Origin: UMGS1322 sp900550765
GTDB taxonomy: Bacteria > Bacillota > Clostridia > Christensenellales > QALW01
Reading direction: 5' to 3'
Length of the DNA stretch: 64,000 nucleotides
Assembly (NCBI GenBank): GCA_958448705.1
Contig: CAUDEY010000005.1
Span: 1-64,000, forward strand
The position numbers and the translations under genes were made by a program. This document shows, piece after piece, positions 43,845 through 52,957 of this stretch (positions within the stretch are counted from its first letter, which is position 1; every line of letters begins with the position of its first letter). The notes under the pieces are model-generated. The model worked only from the letters and a program-made list of their open reading frames with translations. It ran no database searches and had not been told where the DNA came from.

Positions 43845-45305
43845 TTATTTTGTTTCCTGTGGGCAGAGTTCCAATGCCCGAAAGGCTTCAAAAATGTTTT
43901 CTGAAATATCAGAGGCGGTGACAGAATAGATCCCTTTCTTGCTTTGCGCGGATTTTCCTGCCGTGCCATGAAGGAAAGAAGCAAGCAGTGCCGCGTTCAA
44001 AAGGTTTCCCCCGCAGAGCAGGCTTGTTCCTGCTGTTATACCGGCAAGAACATCCCCGCTGCCGGCAGTGGCCATAGCCGGAGTGCCCCATTGTGAAATA
44101 AAACGTTTTTCGCCGCTGCACACAACATTGTAATTGCTTTTCAGAAGTACGGAGACGCCGGTTTGAAGAGCAAATTCCGCCGCGTGGCCTATGGGATCTT
44201 GCTGCAGTACTTGCATATCCATATGAAACAGCCTGGCGGCTTCCCCAAGATGCGGTGTGATCACGATCGGGCAGCGGGCCTTCTTCAGCATTTCTGCGGT
44301 ACAGAAATAAAGTCCGTCAGCATCCAATACTAAGGGAACAGTGCAGTATTCCAACACTCGTTTTAACAGAACGGCGGTTTCCTCTTTTCTGCCGATGCCC
44401 GGCCCCAGCAGAATTACGTCCTTATCCTTTATAAAGGCGCTGAGGGCATCCGCATCGGTAAGCTGTTTTACCATAATTTCAGGATGACGCCCGTTATAAT
44501 AAGCGGCGCAGTCCTCCGGCACCAACATACTGACCTTGCCTGCACCGCAGCGCAGGGCGGAAATAGCGGCCAGCTCTCCGGCGCCTTCCATTCCCGGGCT
44601 GCCGGCAATGACACCTGCATGTCCGTTGCTTCCTTTGTGCGCAGTGTTTTTTACCGGCGGCAGAAGGGCCCTGATATCAGTAAGCTCAGGCTCAAGTACG
44701 CGGAAATGACAGGGGGAAATACCGATGTCGGCAACCGTCAGCTTGCCGCACGCGTCTGCGCCCTTTCCTAAAAAATGCCCCAGCTTTTTGCAGCCGAACG
44801 TCACCGTACTGTCGGCCTTCACGCACAGGTTTGTCAATCCGTTATCACAGGAGAGGCCCGAGGGAATATCTATCGATATTACCGTTGCTTTTCGGCCTAT
44901 TTTGTTTATTGCTTCCGCAGCCTTCAGTTCCGCACCGAAAAGTTCCCCGTGAAAGCCGATACCGAAAAGCGCGTCTATCACGCAGTCATAATTTGCCGCA
45001 GGGGCGGTAACGATCAGCGGTTTTATTTTTTCATAGTAAAAAGCCGCATGTGAGCTTAGCTTTTCAGGGTTTCCCAGAACCAGAATATCGGTTTTGATGC
45101 CGGCTTGGGTTAAAAGATCGGCACAGACAAAGCCGTCGCCGCCGTTATTGGAGCATCGGGCATACACCAAAACACGGTGAAAATGTCTGGCCGCTTCAAA
45201 TACGGCCCGGCCCGCCCTTGCCATGGCCTCTAGGGGAGAAAGCCCATGTGCAAAAGCATTCGCTTCGGCGTCCTGCATCTCTTTTGCGGTTAAAATCGGT
45301 TTCAT
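43845..45305 (-). CDS. nnr: Bifunctional NAD(P)H-hydrate epimerase/dehydratase
   Basis: 486 residues. The first 210 are the YjeF-N epimerase (YARCSNNGGDGFVCADLL; DALFGIGFHG), which converts R- to S-NAD(P)HX. The rest is the ribokinase-like ADP-dependent dehydratase (NGHAGVIAGSPGMEGAGELA; ATAGSGDVLAGITAG). It repairs damaged NADH/NADPH in the cytoplasm. It is transcribed after recX with no gap between stop and start region. Confidence 0.95.
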   Translation of the reverse strand: MKPILTAKEMQDAEANAFAHGLSPLEAMARAGRAVFEAARHFHRVLVYARCSNNGGDGFVCADLLTQAGIKTDILVLGNPEKLSSHAAFYYEKIKPLIVTAPAANYDCVIDALFGIGFHGELFGAELKAAEAINKIGRKATVISIDIPSGLSCDNGLTNLCVKADSTVTFGCKKLGHFLGKGADACGKLTVADIGISPCHFRVLEPELTDIRALLPPVKNTAHKGSNGHAGVIAGSPGMEGAGELAAISALRCGAGKVSMLVPEDCAAYYNGRHPEIMVKQLTDADALSAFIKDKDVILLGPGIGRKEETAVLLKRVLEYCTVPLVLDADGLYFCTAEMLKKARCPIVITPHLGEAARLFHMDMQVLQQDPIGHAAEFALQTGVSVLLKSNYNVVCSGEKRFISQWGTPAMATAGSGDVLAGITAGTSLLCGGNLLNAALLASFLHGTAGKSAQSKKGIYSVTASDISENIFEAFRALELCPQETK

Positions 45306-45938
45306 TTATTCTGTTTCCTCCCAATCTTCGGTGGTTTTGCCTAAAGCCTCGGTTATCGTATCCCAGTCAAAGCCGCGGCGGGCAAGAAATTCACTTAGCT
45401 TTCGGCGCCGGATTTTTTCTTCCAGTCCCGCATATTTTTGTGCCTTCTTTGCCGCCAGTGCTTTGGCGGCGGCCAGCTGCGTATCTTCGTCGAGCGCTTC
45501 CAGCGCCTCCTGTATGGTTTCGCGGGCAAGTCCCTTTTCCCTTAGCTTATATTCAATGGCCCGTCTTCCCAAGGTTTTACTGCCGGCAATAAAATTTTCG
45601 GCCAATGCGGCATCGTCAAGATATCCCAGCTCCTGCAGGCGGATAACGGCCTGTTCAATCGCTGCTGGGGAAAATTCTTTTTTTTCTAAAAAATTTCGCA
45701 TTTGTTTTTCTGATTTTTCGCTGTGAGACATATGGGCAAAGGCTGCTGAAAGCGCCCGCTTGTATTCGTCCTCCTGCATCATCTGGGCAAGAAGCGCGTT
45801 TTCCAGCTGCACCTCGGGCGCCAGGCGGTAAAGCACAGCCAATTCATCTGAGATTGAAAAAGCATACTGACCGTCAACGAACACGCTGATGCGGTTTTGA
45901 TTATGCTTTTGCCGTTCCAATTTTGTAATTTGGGGCAT
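45306..45938 (-). CDS. recX: Regulatory protein RecX
   Basis: 210 residues of the three-helix repeat type (KRALSAAFAHMSHSEKSEKQ; RLQELGYLDDAALAENFI; YKLREKGLARETIQEAL), which blocks RecA filament growth. No recA is adjacent. It forms an operon with nnr. The RBS is GAGGTG. Confidence 0.93.
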   Translation of the reverse strand: MPQITKLERQKHNQNRISVFVDGQYAFSISDELAVLYRLAPEVQLENALLAQMMQEDEYKRALSAAFAHMSHSEKSEKQMRNFLEKKEFSPAAIEQAVIRLQELGYLDDAALAENFIAGSKTLGRRAIEYKLREKGLARETIQEALEALDEDTQLAAAKALAAKKAQKYAGLEEKIRRRKLSEFLARRGFDWDTITEALGKTTEDWEETE

Positions 45939-45958
45939 GATAGAATCACCTCATCGTG

Positions 45959-45987
45959 ATTATACTCTGTTTTTACAAGAATTACAA
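45959..45987 (-). promoter_or_regulatory. Promoter of recX-nnr
   Basis: Minus strand TTGTAA (45987-45982), 17 bases, TATAAT (45964-45959). Confidence 0.7.
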
Positions 45988-46007
45988 CAAATTTTGATTA
46001 CTGCCTA

Positions 46008-46037
46008 TTGACGAAATACGGGATTCTTTGATACAAT
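46008..46037 (+). promoter_or_regulatory. Promoter of the lipid kinase
   Basis: TTGACG (46008-46013), 18 bases, TACAAT (46032-46037). Confidence 0.65.
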
Positions 46038-46065
46038 ATCTCAATAACCCATAAGGATCTGTTTT

Positions 46066-46938
46066 ATGATATATTTTATTGTCAATCGACTTTCCGGTAA
46101 GGGAAAGGGCGCGGTAGTCGCCGAGCGTATCAGGCTTTATTTGCAAGAAAAAAAGATTGCATATAAAATGGTAACGACGGAATATAAGGCGCATGCCGTG
46201 GAACTTGCGGCTCAGCTGTGCAGGGAAAAGGATTGTTCCGCTCTGGTAGCTGTGGGCGGCGACGGAACCTTTTCCGAGGTTTTAAACGGAATGGATACGC
46301 GTATTCCTTTAGGATTGATTCCCTCCGGCACGGGCAACGATTTCATCCGCAGCGTGCCAGCCGGAAAGACGCTGGAGGAGCAGTTGGATGCGGTGATTCA
46401 AAACCGTATCAGTCCGGTAGATTTTATTCAGGTAAATGATCGGCGCAGCATCAATATCGCCGGCACCGGCTTTGATGTGGATATTCTTTTGCGGCAGGAA
46501 AAGCTGCGGCGGTATCTCAAGGGTTCGCTCAGTTATTTTGCGGCACTGATCGTTACGGTTTTTACTATGAAGTTCCGGCAATTTCGGGTTAGAATTGACG
46601 ATTCTGAGATGATTGACACGGCCGGCCTTTTGCTGTGCGCCGCCAATGGAAAGTATTTCGGCGGCGGACTGCCGATTTCCTTAGATTCCTGTCCCGATGA
46701 CGGCGTGCTGGAACTGGTGCTTGTAAAAAAAATGCCCCGTGTGCTGATTCCCTATATGCTGGTGCAGTTTTTGCGCGGAAAGCTTTCGGATATAAAAAAC
46801 TATGTGGAGCTTCGCCGCTGCAGAAGCATTGAATGCAGCGTGACGCCGAAGGTTGATATCCAGCTTGACGGCGAGCTCTTTGATATGCCCCATTTTACCT
46901 GTACGCTGTGCCCGGGAGGACTGAAGCTTTTCCTGTAG
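46066..46938 (+). CDS. Diacylglycerol kinase-family lipid kinase (YegS/DagK type)
   Basis: 290 residues. FIVNRLSGKGKG begins the ATP site, VAVGGDGTFSEVLNG is the GGDGT motif and PLGLIPSGTGNDFIRS follows; the C-terminal beta domain ends DIQLDGELF. It phosphorylates diacylglycerol or a related lipid at the membrane for phospholipid recycling. No signal or membrane helix. A terminator follows. Confidence 0.92.
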   Translation: MIYFIVNRLSGKGKGAVVAERIRLYLQEKKIAYKMVTTEYKAHAVELAAQLCREKDCSALVAVGGDGTFSEVLNGMDTRIPLGLIPSGTGNDFIRSVPAGKTLEEQLDAVIQNRISPVDFIQVNDRRSINIAGTGFDVDILLRQEKLRRYLKGSLSYFAALIVTVFTMKFRQFRVRIDDSEMIDTAGLLLCAANGKYFGGGLPISLDSCPDDGVLELVLVKKMPRVLIPYMLVQFLRGKLSDIKNYVELRRCRSIECSVTPKVDIQLDGELFDMPHFTCTLCPGGLKLFL

Positions 46939-46950
46939 ACCGTTCCGTTT

Positions 46951-46980
46951 CTGCAAAGAGATCAACTCTTTGCAGTTTTT
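46951..46980 (+). terminator. Terminator of the lipid kinase gene
   Basis: CTGCAAAGAG / CTCTTTGCAG with loop ATCAA and a T run. Confidence 0.92.
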
Positions 46981-47011
46981 GTATTATGAAAGCGGATCAC
47001 ACAGGTTTCGG

Positions 47012-47040
47012 TTGCAAAGAGGTGAATTTTCCTTTATAAT
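47012..47040 (+). promoter_or_regulatory. Promoter of fba
   Basis: TTGCAA (47012-47017), 17 bases, TATAAT (47035-47040). Confidence 0.75.
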
Positions 47041-47076
47041 AGAAACGAAAATAATTTTTACGGAGGAATATGCGAT

Positions 47077-47940
47077 ATGTTGGTTTCGGCAAGGGACATG
47101 CTCAACAAAGCTAAGGCGGGAAAATACGCCGTGGGACAGTTCAATATCAATAATTTGGAGTGGACAAAGGCGATTCTTTTAACGGCCAATGAGTGCGCCT
47201 CGCCTGTTATTTTAGGCGTTTCCGAGGGTGCGGGAAAGTATATGTGCGGCTATAATACCATTGTGGGTATGGTAAACGGAATGCTGGATACGTTAAAAAT
47301 TACGGTGCCTGTTGCGCTTCATCTTGATCACGGCAGCTATGAGGGGGCCTATCAGGCGATGAACGCGGGCTTTTCCTCGGTTATGTTCGACGGTTCGCAT
47401 TATGCCATTGATGAGAATATTGAAAAGACCAAGCAAATCATTGCAGACGCTTCGGCCAAGGGGGTTTCGGTAGAGGCCGAGGTGGGCGCGATCGGCGGTG
47501 AGGAGGACGGCGTTATCGGCGGCGGCGAGGTAGCAGATCCGGAAGAATGCAAGAGAATTGCAGATTTGGGCGTAACTATGCTTGCAGCGGGTATCGGCAA
47601 TATTCACGGTAAATATCCGGCAAACTGGCAGGGCCTGCGCTTTGATATATTGGGGAAGATTCAGGAGCTTACCGGCCAAATGCCCTTGGTACTGCATGGC
47701 GGCACGGGGATTCCTGCGGATATGATCCAAAAAGCGATTTCGCTGGGTGTTTCTAAAATCAATGTCAATACCGAGTGCCAGCTTGCCTTTGCGGCGGCCA
47801 CAAGGGAATATATTCAGGCCGGCAAGGATTTGGAGGGCAAGGGATTTGACCCCAGAAAGCTGCTTGCCCCCGGTTTTGAAGCAATTAAGGCTACAGTAAA
47901 GGAAAAAATGGAGCTTTTCGGCTCGGTTAATAAAGCTTAA
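47077..47940 (+). CDS. fba: Class II fructose-1,6-bisphosphate aldolase
   Basis: 287 residues. AVGQFNINNLEW opens the barrel; ALHLDHGSYEG has the zinc His and catalytic Asp; VEAEVGAIGGEEDGV, GNIHGKY and LVLHGGTGIP hold the other metal and phosphate sites. It splits fructose-1,6-bisphosphate to triose phosphates in glycolysis. Compare the diverged, partial relative at 63249. Confidence 0.95.
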   Translation: MLVSARDMLNKAKAGKYAVGQFNINNLEWTKAILLTANECASPVILGVSEGAGKYMCGYNTIVGMVNGMLDTLKITVPVALHLDHGSYEGAYQAMNAGFSSVMFDGSHYAIDENIEKTKQIIADASAKGVSVEAEVGAIGGEEDGVIGGGEVADPEECKRIADLGVTMLAAGIGNIHGKYPANWQGLRFDILGKIQELTGQMPLVLHGGTGIPADMIQKAISLGVSKINVNTECQLAFAAATREYIQAGKDLEGKGFDPRKLLAPGFEAIKATVKEKMELFGSVNKA

Positions 47941-47959
47941 AAAGGCAAAAAGAGCAAGA

Positions 47960-48011
47960 AGTCTTTATAGAGCTGCGGCATGATTTCCGCACGCCTATAG
48001 AGGCTTTTTTT
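47960..48011 (+). terminator. Terminator of fba
   Basis: 11-bp stem AGTCTTTATAG / CTATAGAGGCT (two G-T pairs) with an inner GCTGCGG / CCGCACGC helix, then a T run. Confidence 0.8.
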
Positions 48012-48132
48012 ATTTTTGAAGGAAAAAGATCCGTTTTTTTGGGGAGCTTTGGCCGAGTTGATTTTTTGTATAAAACCACCTTTTTTGCAAATAATTTGAT
48101 AGCACCGCTACATATTTGTTAAGGAGGTTCTT

Positions 48133-48909
48133 ATGCAGGCCTACAGTAAGGTAAAAATATGCGGTGTGGATACTTCAAAGCTTCCCCGGTTGAAAAATGC
48201 CGAGATGAATGAACTGATACAAAAAATAAAAGCCGGCAGCCGTGAGGCGGAGGAAAAATTTATTTACGCAAATCTGCGGCTGGTGCTTTCTGTGGTACAG
48301 CGCTTTGCCGGACGGGGGGAAACGCCGGATGATTTATTTCAGGTAGGCTGTATTGGGCTGATTAAGGCCGTAAAGAATTTTGATACCGGTCATAATGTGC
48401 GCTTTTCTACCTATGCCGTACCGATGATCATCGGCGAAATCCGGCGTTTTCTGCGGGATAATAACTGTATACGGGTTAGCCGTTCAGTACGGGATCTGGC
48501 CTATAAGGCCATGCAGGCAAGGGAAACACTTTCTTCTTCAGGCGGCAGGGAGGTCACTAATGCAGAGATCGCTAAGGCACTGAACGTCAGCGTTTCGGAG
48601 GTTGATAATGCTTTAGAAGCAGTGGTAGATCCGGTGTCTATTTTTGAGCCGGTATTCCGTGACGGCAACGATGCGGTGTTTGTGGTGGATCAAATCAGCG
48701 ACGCATCCCAGAGCGACGTAAAATGGACAGAGCATCTTGCTTTGCGTCAGGCGTTGACAAAACTGGACAAAAGGGAATATAATATAATCAACATGCGTTA
48801 CTTTGCAGGAAAAACGCAAATGGAGATAGCTGAAGAAATCGGGATATCCCAGGCACAGGTGTCCCGGCTGGAGAAAAGTGCGCTGGAACGTATGAAAAAG
48901 TTTATGTAA
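48133..48909 (+). CDS. sigG: RNA polymerase sporulation sigma factor SigG
   Basis: 258 residues. The N-terminal KVKICGVDTSKLP is the SigG signature; region 2 has DDLFQVGCIGLIKAVKNFD and region 4 MEIAEEIGISQAQVSRLEKSA. It directs late forespore transcription. In most Clostridia it follows spoIIGA-sigE; here it stands alone between fba and pgsA. RBS AAGGAGG is nine bases upstream. I see no convincing forespore promoter; a weak GTATA at 48068 might be part of one. Confidence 0.95.
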   Translation: MQAYSKVKICGVDTSKLPRLKNAEMNELIQKIKAGSREAEEKFIYANLRLVLSVVQRFAGRGETPDDLFQVGCIGLIKAVKNFDTGHNVRFSTYAVPMIIGEIRRFLRDNNCIRVSRSVRDLAYKAMQARETLSSSGGREVTNAEIAKALNVSVSEVDNALEAVVDPVSIFEPVFRDGNDAVFVVDQISDASQSDVKWTEHLALRQALTKLDKREYNIINMRYFAGKTQMEIAEEIGISQAQVSRLEKSALERMKKFM

Positions 48910-48925
48910 AGGACGAGCTAAAAAA

Positions 48926-49462
48926 ATGAAGGCGATACCGAATATACTTTCTTTCGCAAGGCTGGCGCTATGTCCGGTGTTTGTATGGACATTCTTTTAT
49001 CGTTCACCGGTGGTGGCTTTTGCGATTTTTGCCTTTGCTTCATTGTTGGACGTGGTGGACGGTTTTCTTGCACGCCGGCTTCACGCTATTACTACCCTCG
49101 GCAAGATATTGGATCCGGTGGCCGATAAGATTCTGCAGCTCAGCGCAGTGGTATGCTTTACAGTAAAAGGGATATTGCCTTTGTTTGTGGTTATCATTAT
49201 GGGGCTGAAGGAACTGATAATGCTCATCGGCGGCGGTGTGATCTCTAAAAAACGCAAAAATATGGTATATTCCAATAAATTCGGTAAAATTGCTTCCTTT
49301 TTTACATCGGCGAGTCTTGGACTGATGTTTTTTGTGGATAATTACTTAAGCTTTGCTGCCCCGGTGATCTACGGCGTGCTGTATGCCTCGGTGGCCGTAA
49401 GTATTCTTTCACTGGCACAGTATGCCTATTTAACGATATTTGTACCTAAAAAGAGAGATTAA
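48926..49462 (+). CDS. pgsA: CDP-alcohol phosphatidyltransferase (PgsA type)
   Basis: 178 residues, four to five membrane helices. The full motif D(x2)DG(x2)AR(x8)G(x3)D(x3)D is visible between DVVDG and DPVADK. It makes phosphatidylglycerol phosphate from CDP-diacylglycerol and glycerol-3-phosphate, although relatives use other alcohols. It follows sigG by 16 bases, so the two may share a transcript. Confidence 0.88.
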   Translation: MKAIPNILSFARLALCPVFVWTFFYRSPVVAFAIFAFASLLDVVDGFLARRLHAITTLGKILDPVADKILQLSAVVCFTVKGILPLFVVIIMGLKELIMLIGGGVISKKRKNMVYSNKFGKIASFFTSASLGLMFFVDNYLSFAAPVIYGVLYASVAVSILSLAQYAYLTIFVPKKRD

Positions 49463-49465
49463 GAG

Positions 49466-49494
49466 TTGCGTAAAAAGGAAAAGTGTTATATAAT
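49466..49494 (+). promoter_or_regulatory. Promoter of valS
   Basis: TTGCGT (49466-49471), 17 bases, TATAAT (49489-49494), upstream of the T-box leader. Confidence 0.75.
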
Positions 49495-49499
49495 GAATA

Positions 49500-49740
49500 A
49501 AATTATGCATGATGAAAAAGAGGAGTAAAAGTTTTGCTTTCCTTAAAAGAGAGCGCCCCAAGGCTGAAAGGGCGCAGGCAGGCGGCTTTGAAGTAGCTTT
49601 GGAATGCCCCGGGCGAAACGCTGAGTAATCCGGGCGGCAGGCAGCCGTTATATTGCTTTTGAGCGCCATTACAGGAAAAAAGGTGGTACCGCGCAGTGAA
49701 TGCGTCCTTTTAAAAAAGGGCGCTTATTTTTTTAATTTTG
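49500..49740 (+). promoter_or_regulatory. T-box riboswitch (Val) in the valS leader
   Basis: The T-box sequence AAAGGTGGTACCGCG is at about 49677-49693. Stem I is seen upstream with the AGAGAG bulge and a GAAGTAG segment whose GUA would be the valine specifier. A terminator stem (GCGTCCTTTT / AAAAGGGCGC, 49702-49728) with a T run closes it. Uncharged tRNA-Val would switch on valS. Confidence 0.93.
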
Positions 49741-49759
49741 CAAAGGGAGGCTATTTAGA

Positions 49760-52396
49760 ATGAAAGAAATTGCAAAACAGTACGATCCCTCGGCCGTGGA
49801 GGAAAGGCTGTACCAGCAGTGGATGGAAAAAGGATATTTTCATACAGAAGTAGACAAAAGCAAAAAACCCTTTACCATTGTAATGCCGCCGCCGAACATC
49901 ACCGGCCAGCTGCATATGGGCCATGCGCTGGACAATATGATGCAGGATGCGGTCATCCGCTTTAAGCGTATGCAGGGCTATGCCGCGCTGTGGGTGCCCG
50001 GCACAGACCACGCCAGCATCGCCACGGAAGTAAAAATCGTGGATGCTTTAGCCAAAGAAGGCCTCAAAAAAGAGGATTTAGGCCGGGAAAAGTTTTTGGA
50101 GCGCGCCTGGGAATGGAAGAAGCAGTACGGCGGCAGAATCGTACAGCAGCTGAAGAAGCTGGGTTCCTCCTGCGACTGGCAGCGGGAACGCTTTACCATG
50201 GACGAAGGCTGCTCCAAAGCCGTTACTGAGGTGTTCATCCGGCTTTATAACAAAGGCCTGATCTATCACGGCAGCCGTATTATCAACTGGTGCCCGGAGT
50301 GCCGCACCGCGCTTTCCGATGCGGAAGTGGAATATGAGCAGCAGGCGTCGCATCTTTGGCATATGCGTTATTATACACCCGATGGCAAGCAGTACATAAC
50401 GGTTGCCACGACCCGACCCGAAACCTATATGGGTGATACTGCGGTGGCCGTACATCCCGAGGATGAACGGTATAAGGATTTGGTGGGCAAAACCGTTATT
50501 CTGCCGCTGATGAACCGGGAAATTCCCATTGTGGCGGACGAATACGTGGAAAGGGAATTCGGCAGCGGCGCGGTAAAGATTACCCCCGCCCATGACCCGA
50601 ACGATTTTGAGGTCAGTCTGCGGCACAATCTGCCGGTGATCCGCGTGATGGAGGATGACGGCACCATCAATGAGCAGGGCGGCGCTTTTGCCGGTCTAAA
50701 GCGTGAAGAAGCGCGCAAAGCGGTGATTCAGGCGCTGACTGAGTGCGGCTGCCTGGTGAAAACAGAGGATTACACGCACAACGTGGGCACCTGCTACCGC
50801 TGCCACAGCGCGGTGGAGCCGATCATCTCCAAGCAGTGGTTCGTAAAAATGGAATCCTTAGCCGCCCCGGCGCTGGAAGCTGTTAAAAAGGGCGATACGG
50901 AATTTATTCCTGAGCGCTTCAGCAAAATCTATTATAACTGGCTGGAAAATATCCGTGATTGGTGTATTTCCCGCCAGCTTTGGTGGGGCCACCGTATCCC
51001 GGCGTATTACTGCGACGCCTGCGGCCATACTGTTGTAGCGGAAAAAACACCGGAGAAATGCCCGCAGTGCGGCCATGCACATTTCCATCAGGACGAGGAT
51101 GTGCTGGATACCTGGTTCTCCTCGGCTCTATGGCCGTTCTCTACCCTGGGCTGGCCGGAAAAAACGCCGGAGCTGGAGTTCTTCTATCCCACCAGCGCGC
51201 TGGTAACCGGATATGATATTATCTTTTTCTGGGTAGCCAGAATGATGTTTTCGGGTCTGGAGCAAATGGGACAGGTGCCCTTTAAAACGGTACTGATTCA
51301 TGGCATTGTGCGGGATTCCCAGGGCAGAAAAATGAGCAAAAGTCTGGGCAATGGGGTAGATCCTTTAGAGGTGATTGAAAAATACGGTGCCGATGCTTTG
51401 CGTTTTTCTTTGGCGATGGGCAACTCTCCCGGAAACGATATGCGCTTTTACTGGGAGAAGGTAGAGGCCTACCGCAACTTTGCCAACAAAATATGGAACG
51501 CGGCCCGCTTTGTAATGATGAATATAGAAGGTAAAGAATTGCGTGATCCCGCGGCTTGTGAGTTGGATGCAAGCGATCAGTGGATTCTTTCCAAATACAA
51601 CGAGCTGGTGCAGGGTGTGACCAAAAGCCTGGAGAGCTATGAGCTGGGCATCGCCGCACAAAAACTGTACGATTTTATCTGGAGCGAGTACTGCGACTGG
51701 TACATTGAGCTGACCAAGCCCCGCCTGCACGGTGAGGACGCGGAGGCCATGCTGACGGCCTGCAGCGTGCTGAACTATGTGCTGGCCAATACCCTGAAAC
51801 TGCTGCATCCTTTGATGCCGTTCATTACCGAGGAGCTTTGGACCTCTCTCCCGGGAACGGGCGAGAGCATTATGATTTCCCAATGGCCTGAGGCGCGGCC
51901 GGAATTTGCTTTTGACCGCACTGCCTTTGATGCGGTGATTGAAATCATTAAAAACATTCGGAATCTGCGCAGTGAAATGAATGTTCCCGCCGGAAAAAAG
52001 ACGGATATTTATATTTATGCACCCCAGATGGAGAAAGAGATGATTTCTTCGGGAACGTATATTGAACGGCTGGCCGGCGGTGCCAAGGTAGAGTTTTTGG
52101 CGCAAAAGCCGCAGAAGGCCGGAGAATATGCCGCGGTGGTCTGCACCGGCGCAGAATGCTTTATTCCTTTAGGCGAGCTTGTGGACGTTCAAAAGGAGCT
52201 GGCAAGGCTTGAAAAGGAACGTGATACCATTAAGGGTGAGATCCAACGTGCAAATGGGAAATTAAGCAATAAGGGCTTTGTGGAAAAGGCTCCCCGGAAG
52301 CTTGTGGAGGAAGAAAAGGCAAAAATAGTAAAATATACGGAGATGCTGGCTAAGGTTGAGGAGCGTGTTCAGGTGCTTTCGGAGCTGCAATTATGA
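49760..52396 (+). CDS. valS: Valyl-tRNA synthetase
   Basis: 878 residues, class I. PPPNITGQLHMGHALDN has the HIGH motif, GRKMSKSLGNG (about 524) the KMSKS loop; the CP1 editing domain lies between (TTRPETYMGDTAV). The C-terminal coiled coil (EKERDTIKGEIQRANGKLS) is present, typical of ValRS. It charges tRNA-Val. Its stop overlaps the start of yqeG (ATGA). Confidence 0.98.
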   Translation: MKEIAKQYDPSAVEERLYQQWMEKGYFHTEVDKSKKPFTIVMPPPNITGQLHMGHALDNMMQDAVIRFKRMQGYAALWVPGTDHASIATEVKIVDALAKEGLKKEDLGREKFLERAWEWKKQYGGRIVQQLKKLGSSCDWQRERFTMDEGCSKAVTEVFIRLYNKGLIYHGSRIINWCPECRTALSDAEVEYEQQASHLWHMRYYTPDGKQYITVATTRPETYMGDTAVAVHPEDERYKDLVGKTVILPLMNREIPIVADEYVEREFGSGAVKITPAHDPNDFEVSLRHNLPVIRVMEDDGTINEQGGAFAGLKREEARKAVIQALTECGCLVKTEDYTHNVGTCYRCHSAVEPIISKQWFVKMESLAAPALEAVKKGDTEFIPERFSKIYYNWLENIRDWCISRQLWWGHRIPAYYCDACGHTVVAEKTPEKCPQCGHAHFHQDEDVLDTWFSSALWPFSTLGWPEKTPELEFFYPTSALVTGYDIIFFWVARMMFSGLEQMGQVPFKTVLIHGIVRDSQGRKMSKSLGNGVDPLEVIEKYGADALRFSLAMGNSPGNDMRFYWEKVEAYRNFANKIWNAARFVMMNIEGKELRDPAACELDASDQWILSKYNELVQGVTKSLESYELGIAAQKLYDFIWSEYCDWYIELTKPRLHGEDAEAMLTACSVLNYVLANTLKLLHPLMPFITEELWTSLPGTGESIMISQWPEARPEFAFDRTAFDAVIEIIKNIRNLRSEMNVPAGKKTDIYIYAPQMEKEMISSGTYIERLAGGAKVEFLAQKPQKAGEYAAVVCTGAECFIPLGELVDVQKELARLEKERDTIKGEIQRANGKLSNKGFVEKAPRKLVEEEKAKIVKYTEMLAKVEERVQVLSELQL

Positions 52397-52884
52397 AACT
52401 GCGTCCCACACTGCGATATCGGCATATCAACGATATTCCTATAGAAATATTGCGGAACATGAACATCCGTTTGATTTTAGCGGATATGGACAATACCCTT
52501 GCGCCCTGGCACAGCACCGAGGTTTCCCAAGAGATTATCTTTTGGATTAAAGAGGTGCAGAACGCGGGGATTGAGGTTTTGATGCTTACAAACAGTAAGG
52601 GCGAAAATGCCGACATTACCGCACGGCAGCTGGGCATCGGGGTGATAAAAGACGCACGGAAGCCAATGAAAAAGCATACAAGGAGCTTTTTGGCGCAGAA
52701 GGGAGTCAGCACAGAACAAACACTGATTGTGGGGGATCAGCTTTTTACTGATATCCAGCTGGCAAATGCTTTGGGAATAAAAAGCGTGCTGCTGGAGCCT
52801 CTCTCGAATCGGGAGTGGTGGTGCACCAAAGTGTTCAATCGCAGCCGAGAGCGGCTGGTATGGCCATTTTTGTTCCGTAAATAG
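52393..52884 (+). CDS. yqeG: YqeG family HAD IIIA-type phosphatase
   Basis: 163 residues, beginning MKLRPTLRYRHINDIPIEIL with the HAD motif I ADMDNTLAPW, motif II LMLTNS and motif IV VGDQLFTDI. The family dephosphorylates small molecules, perhaps phosphatidylglycerol phosphate, which fits pgsA just upstream, but its substrate is not settled. It is translationally coupled to valS by a four-base overlap. Confidence 0.88.
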   Translation: MKLRPTLRYRHINDIPIEILRNMNIRLILADMDNTLAPWHSTEVSQEIIFWIKEVQNAGIEVLMLTNSKGENADITARQLGIGVIKDARKPMKKHTRSFLAQKGVSTEQTLIVGDQLFTDIQLANALGIKSVLLEPLSNREWWCTKVFNRSRERLVWPFLFRK

Positions 52885-52957
52885 GCTCAAGATAAGATTT
52901 TTTTCAGATAGTTCTATACAAAACCGCAAAAATATGATATGATAGGGATGAGAGAAA

